NCBI RefSeq assembly: GCF_007991175.1
Contig: NZ_BJXV01000012.1
Span: forward strand, 106,741 to 170,740
From: Halovibrio variabilis
GTDB taxonomy: Bacteria; Pseudomonadota; Gammaproteobacteria; Pseudomonadales; Halomonadaceae
Direction of reading: 5' to 3'
Length of the DNA stretch: 64,000 nt
Part shown: in pieces, positions 60,760 to 64,000 of the stretch
Layout of the letters: every line of letters starts with the position of its first letter
Numbering within the stretch: position 1 is the stretch's first letter
Position numbers and translations under genes: made by a program
Notes under the pieces: model-generated
Seen by the model: only the letters and a program-made list of their open reading frames with translations
The model's database searches: none
What the model was told of the DNA's origin: nothing

Positions 60760-62130
60760 CTACAGGGCTTCTAAGGCATCGCTGAGTTTATCCACGGCAA
60801 TCACCTCCATGCCCTTGGGCGCCTGCTTAGGCGCATTGCCACGCGGCACGATCGCACGCAAGAAGCCGTGCTTGGCCGCTTCAGCAATGCGCTCTTGGCC
60901 GCTGGGCACCGGGCGTATCTCGCCCGATAGACCCACCTCGCCAAATACCACTAACTCTTTGGGTAGTGCGCGATTTTGCAGGCTAGAAACCACTGCTAGC
61001 AGCACCGCCAGATCGGCGCTGGTTTCAAGCACTTTTACACCGCCCACCACGTTCAGGAACACATCCTGATCGCCAGTAAACAGGCCACCATGTCGATTGA
61101 GTACCGCCAACAGCATGGCTAAACGGTTTTGATCCACGCCAACCGCTACACGTCGCGGGTTGCCCAACGCCGACTCATCGACCAGCGCCTGCACCTCAAC
61201 CAAAATAGGCCGAGTGCCTTCCCACACCACCATGACAAGGCTGCCGGGGGCCTGCACTTCCTGGCGGGAAAGAAAGATCGCACTGGGATTTTTAACCTCT
61301 TTGAGGCCTTGCTCAAGCATGGCGAAAACGCCGAGCTCATTCACGGCGCCAAAGCGATTTTTCTGACCGCGTAGGGTGCGAAAGCGGGAGTCTGCACCGC
61401 CCTCCAGCAACAGGGAGGCATCAATCATATGCTCAAGCACTTTCGGCCCCGCCAACGAGCCATCTTTCGTCACATGCCCCACTAGCAACAAAACCGTATT
61501 GGTCTTCTTGGCAAACCGGGTTAACGCAGCAGCTGACTCGCGCACCTGGGCAACGCCCCCCGGCGCCGAGCTAATATCCTCCAAATGCATGGTTTGGATC
61601 GAGTCGATCACCAGGATTTCCGGCTTTTCTCGCTCCGATACCGCCAGAATGGTTTCTACGCTGGTCTCGGCGAGCATTTTCAAACCGCTGGTAGGCAGCT
61701 GCAGGCGATGAGCACGCATGGCTACCTGGGAGAGCGATTCCTCTCCCGTCACATAGAGAATACGCCGCTGCTGGGCCAGTTTGCAGGCGGTTTGTAGCAG
61801 TAAGGTTGATTTTCCCGCCCCAGGATTGCCGCCTAACAGCACCGCCGAGCCGGGCACAAGCCCACCGCCCAGTACGCGGTCAAACTCCGCAAACGTAGAA
61901 CTCATCCGCGGCACTTCGCTGAGATCAACATTGCCCAGATCAATCACTTCCCGGGAAAGATCACCCGTGTAGCCAGAACGGCCAGGGGCGGCACCGCCAC
62001 CGGGACGCGCACTCGCTAAATGAACTTCGCTTAGGGTATTCCACTCCTGGCAACTGCTGCATTGCCCCTGCCATTTGCGATACTCAGCGCCGCACTCGGT
62101 ACACACAAAGGCGCTTTTGGCTTTGGCCAC
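60760..62130 (-). CDS. radA: DNA repair protein RadA
   Basis: 456 residues from a GTG at 62130, chosen because the protein then begins MAKAKSAFVCTECGAEYRK like E. coli RadA and AGGAG lies about 10 bp upstream; the open frame extends 12 codons further. Zinc finger CTECGAEY...CSSC, Walker A GGNPGAGKSTLL, the RadA-specific GQKNRFGAVNELG, and a C-terminal Lon-protease-like domain. A DNA helicase that promotes branch migration in recombination. Confidence 0.95.
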   Translation of the reverse strand: MAKAKSAFVCTECGAEYRKWQGQCSSCQEWNTLSEVHLASARPGGGAAPGRSGYTGDLSREVIDLGNVDLSEVPRMSSTFAEFDRVLGGGLVPGSAVLLGGNPGAGKSTLLLQTACKLAQQRRILYVTGEESLSQVAMRAHRLQLPTSGLKMLAETSVETILAVSEREKPEILVIDSIQTMHLEDISSAPGGVAQVRESAAALTRFAKKTNTVLLLVGHVTKDGSLAGPKVLEHMIDASLLLEGGADSRFRTLRGQKNRFGAVNELGVFAMLEQGLKEVKNPSAIFLSRQEVQAPGSLVMVVWEGTRPILVEVQALVDESALGNPRRVAVGVDQNRLAMLLAVLNRHGGLFTGDQDVFLNVVGGVKVLETSADLAVLLAVVSSLQNRALPKELVVFGEVGLSGEIRPVPSGQERIAEAAKHGFLRAIVPRGNAPKQAPKGMEVIAVDKLSDALEAL

Positions 62131-62203
62131 TGCGATGACGCTCCTATCACGATGATGACTGAGCAACGTCCGAAGAGAGTTGCTCAGTAAGGGTTATACA
62201 TAC

Positions 62204-62227
62204 AAAAGGCGGCCGAAGGCCGCCTTT
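62204..62227. terminator. Hairpin after the NlpE-like gene
   Basis: AAAGGCGGCC / GGCCGCCTTT, a 10-bp perfect stem with a GAA loop. The T and A tracts are short, so it may act on the minus-strand NlpE-like transcript before radA. Confidence 0.6.
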
Positions 62228-62245
62228 GCGATGCTTACGACTAAC

Positions 62246-62692
62246 TTACTGGCGCGTTAGCTGTAGCATCTCACCATTTTCAAAACGGCGGCGCTCTGGA
62301 TCAATCAACTCCAAGGTATTCTCATTGATACGCATGAAGTAATAGATTTGACCGTCGCCATCCGGCGTCAGCTCGTAAACGGTCGCGTCCGGATCAGACG
62401 GCGTGCCGGTCAACACTTCCCAGTTACCCGCGTAGTTTTCGTCCGGCGGGGTTTGGGGGTGGTTACGGTAAGAAGCGTTCAACGTGAAGGTGCGCTCTTC
62501 AGCTGCGCTGGTTTCTTCCCCTATCATCGTGACATCCAGATCGATACCGTCGCAGTTACGGCACGGCAGCGAGCCCTGGTAATTTTGCTGTGCGGCCGCT
62601 ACTTCTTCTTGCGGCTGTTCCATCGGGCCGCTCGCACAGCCAGCCAGCAGTGCCAACATAGCCGAACCGGCTAGCAAACTCTTGAGTTGCAT
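62246..62692 (-). CDS. NlpE-like lipoprotein
   Basis: 148 residues. Lipoprotein signal ending LALLAGC (Cys19). The mature part starts with a Gln-rich linker, then YQGSLPCRNCDGIDLDVTM, the NlpE N-terminal domain block with a C-x-x-C (Cys44, Cys47). It ends with strand-rich FMRINENTLELIDPERRRF. NlpE domains sense copper or envelope stress and signal to CpxA in enterics; the C-terminal domain of E. coli NlpE is missing, so this is the short form. Confidence 0.85.
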   Translation of the reverse strand: MQLKSLLAGSAMLALLAGCASGPMEQPQEEVAAAQQNYQGSLPCRNCDGIDLDVTMIGEETSAAEERTFTLNASYRNHPQTPPDENYAGNWEVLTGTPSDPDATVYELTPDGDGQIYYFMRINENTLELIDPERRRFENGEMLQLTRQ

Positions 62693-62859
62693 TTGAGTGT
62701 CTCCTTAATCTCGTGTTGGACGTCACATCTATGGTTGCGCAGTTGTGACAGCATAACTGCTACAAGGTGCAACGCACACCCCTAGCACTGCGAATGCTTG
62801 CGCTTGGTTAGTCTTCAAGCGACCATGGCGTATCTTGTTACGCTAATCAGGTTACCCCC

Positions 62860-63921
62860 ATGAGCCAATACTGGAGTCCGGCCGTTCGCGAATTAACGCC
62901 TTATGTACCCGGCGAACAACCACGCGAGCAGCTTGTTAAGCTCAATACCAATGAAAACCCTTACCCGCCTGCACCGGGCGTCGGTGAAGCGCTGCGCGAT
63001 TACGCCACCGACCATCTGCGGCTCTATCCGGACCCCACCTCCGCGTCGCTTCGGGCAGCGCTGGCGGAAACGCTTAACGTTCACAGTCGCCAAATTTTTG
63101 TGGGCAACGGTTCCGATGAGGTGCTGGCGTTTGCCTTTCAGGCATTTTTTTGCCACAACGCGCCGCTTGATGTACCTGCCATCACCTATAGCTTTTATCC
63201 CGTGTACGCCAATCTCTACGGCGTAGAGCTACGCAAGCATCCGCTTAATGCCCAGTGGGAAGTCGATACGCAGGCGCTCGCCGATGGCGGCGAACGCAGC
63301 GGGGTTATTTTTGCCAATCCCAATGCGCCGACCGGCCATGCGCATTCGCTGGCGACCATTGAAGCACTGCTTCAGCGGGTGACGGACCGAGTGGTACTGG
63401 TGGACGAGGCGTATGTCGATTTTGGCGCTGAAAGCGCCGTCGCGCTGGTTAACCGCTACCCGAACCTGCTAGTCACTAGCACGTTTTCGAAGTCACGCAG
63501 CTTAGCAGGTTTGCGCTTAGGCTACGCAGTAGGCTCAGAGGAGCTAATCGACGGGCTACAGCGGGTCAAAGACTCCTTCAACTCTTATCCAGTGGATAGC
63601 TTGGCAAGCTTAGTGGGCATTGCTGCACTAAAGGATACAGAGCATTTTGAGGCCTGCCGCGAGCATGTGATCACCACCCGTGAGCGTACCCGTCAACGTC
63701 TTGAAGGGTTGGGATTTGAGGTATTGCCATCCAAGGCGAACTTTGTGCTTACCCAGCACCCTGAGCATGCCGGTCCTCAACTATTTGCTGGCCTACGCGA
63801 GCGTGGCATCCTGGTGCGCCACTTTAATACCCCAGAGCTCAACAACTTCCTACGTATCACTATAGGGACTGATGATGAGATGGATAGTTTGATGGAAGCG
63901 CTAGAGGTGATTTGCGGTTAA
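62860..63921 (+). CDS. hisC: Histidinol-phosphate aminotransferase
   Basis: 353 residues. Class II aminotransferase fold with NTNENPYPPAPGV at the start, PNAPTGH, VDEAYVDFG and the PLP lysine Lys211 in TSTFSKSRSLAGLRLGYAVG. It converts imidazole acetol phosphate and glutamate to histidinol phosphate. It stands alone, separate from hisBHAF. The weak upstream ribosome site (GGTTACCCCC) suggests low translation. The last 79 bases of the window hold nothing recognisable. Confidence 0.93.
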   Translation: MSQYWSPAVRELTPYVPGEQPREQLVKLNTNENPYPPAPGVGEALRDYATDHLRLYPDPTSASLRAALAETLNVHSRQIFVGNGSDEVLAFAFQAFFCHNAPLDVPAITYSFYPVYANLYGVELRKHPLNAQWEVDTQALADGGERSGVIFANPNAPTGHAHSLATIEALLQRVTDRVVLVDEAYVDFGAESAVALVNRYPNLLVTSTFSKSRSLAGLRLGYAVGSEELIDGLQRVKDSFNSYPVDSLASLVGIAALKDTEHFEACREHVITTRERTRQRLEGLGFEVLPSKANFVLTQHPEHAGPQLFAGLRERGILVRHFNTPELNNFLRITIGTDDEMDSLMEALEVICG

Positions 63922-64000
63922 GCGTTACAGCTTTCTATAAGAAGCACTTGCAGGTAAAGAAGCTTCCAGCTTAGTAGGCGCACCGTGGGAGGCAGCTTTA

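Overview
The window reads as a chromosomal segment of a moderately halophilic gammaproteobacterium, most likely a Halomonas or close Halomonadaceae relative. The evidence is a stand-alone ectoine hydroxylase gene (ectD), acidic soluble proteins, a TRAP transporter, and gene neighbourhoods shared with Pseudomonas-type genomes: fabY-coaD-ferredoxin, polA next to a type II homoserine kinase, and hisB-hisH-hisA-hisF. Most of the sequence is GC-rich. The exception is about 44.6-49.1 kb, which is visibly AT-rich and lies beside three tRNA genes.

Layout. 0-5 kb: an RstA/RstB-like two-component pair (kinase cut by the window edge), a 46-codon small gene with its own terminator, a retropepsin-like protease, an MFS transporter and small membrane proteins. 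5-13 kb: glnE, dgkA, a PBP4-type peptidase, an SMR exporter overlapping a TrmB-like methyltransferase, then fabY-coaD-fdx-dinF on the plus strand. 15-19 kb: a short-chain fatty acid transporter, an acyl-CoA thioesterase, a voltage-sensor-like membrane protein without a pore, a LysE exporter, an I78-type inhibitor lipoprotein and an entericidin-like lipoprotein. 19-25 kb: a HIT protein, a nickel/cobalt-type exporter with a DUF1007 protein and two lipoproteins, glycerate kinase and dps. 25-36 kb: pepD, tmcA, a three-gene TRAP transporter and an FbpABC-type ferric iron transporter with a good Fur-box match. 36-44.4 kb: polA, thrB, speA, an FAH-family hydrolase, ectD and a DUF1289 pair.

44.4-49.1 kb is the accessory segment. 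It holds an orphan membrane protein, about 540 bp of non-coding AT-rich DNA with two strong inverted repeats, and a minus-strand operon encoding a DUF262 protein, a HEPN-like nuclease of the MAE_28990 type and a C5-cytosine DNA methyltransferase. The three genes are tightly packed and look like a mobile anti-phage or restriction-like module inserted next to a tRNA-Phe/tRNA-Gln/tRNA-Thr operon. This is the best candidate for a poorly described system in the window.

49.6-64 kb returns to core genes: yggX-mutY, an AsmA protein, a GNAT acetyltransferase, hisBHAF, a YjaG-type protein, a glutamine-amidotransferase-like protein that lacks the nucleophilic cysteine, the selenium pair mnmH-selD, radA, an NlpE-like lipoprotein and hisC. 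Functionally the core part combines nitrogen control (glnE), histidine synthesis, polyamine synthesis (speA), metal handling (Ni/Co, Fe), tRNA modification (tmcA, mnmH, TrmB-like) and osmoadaptation (ectD).
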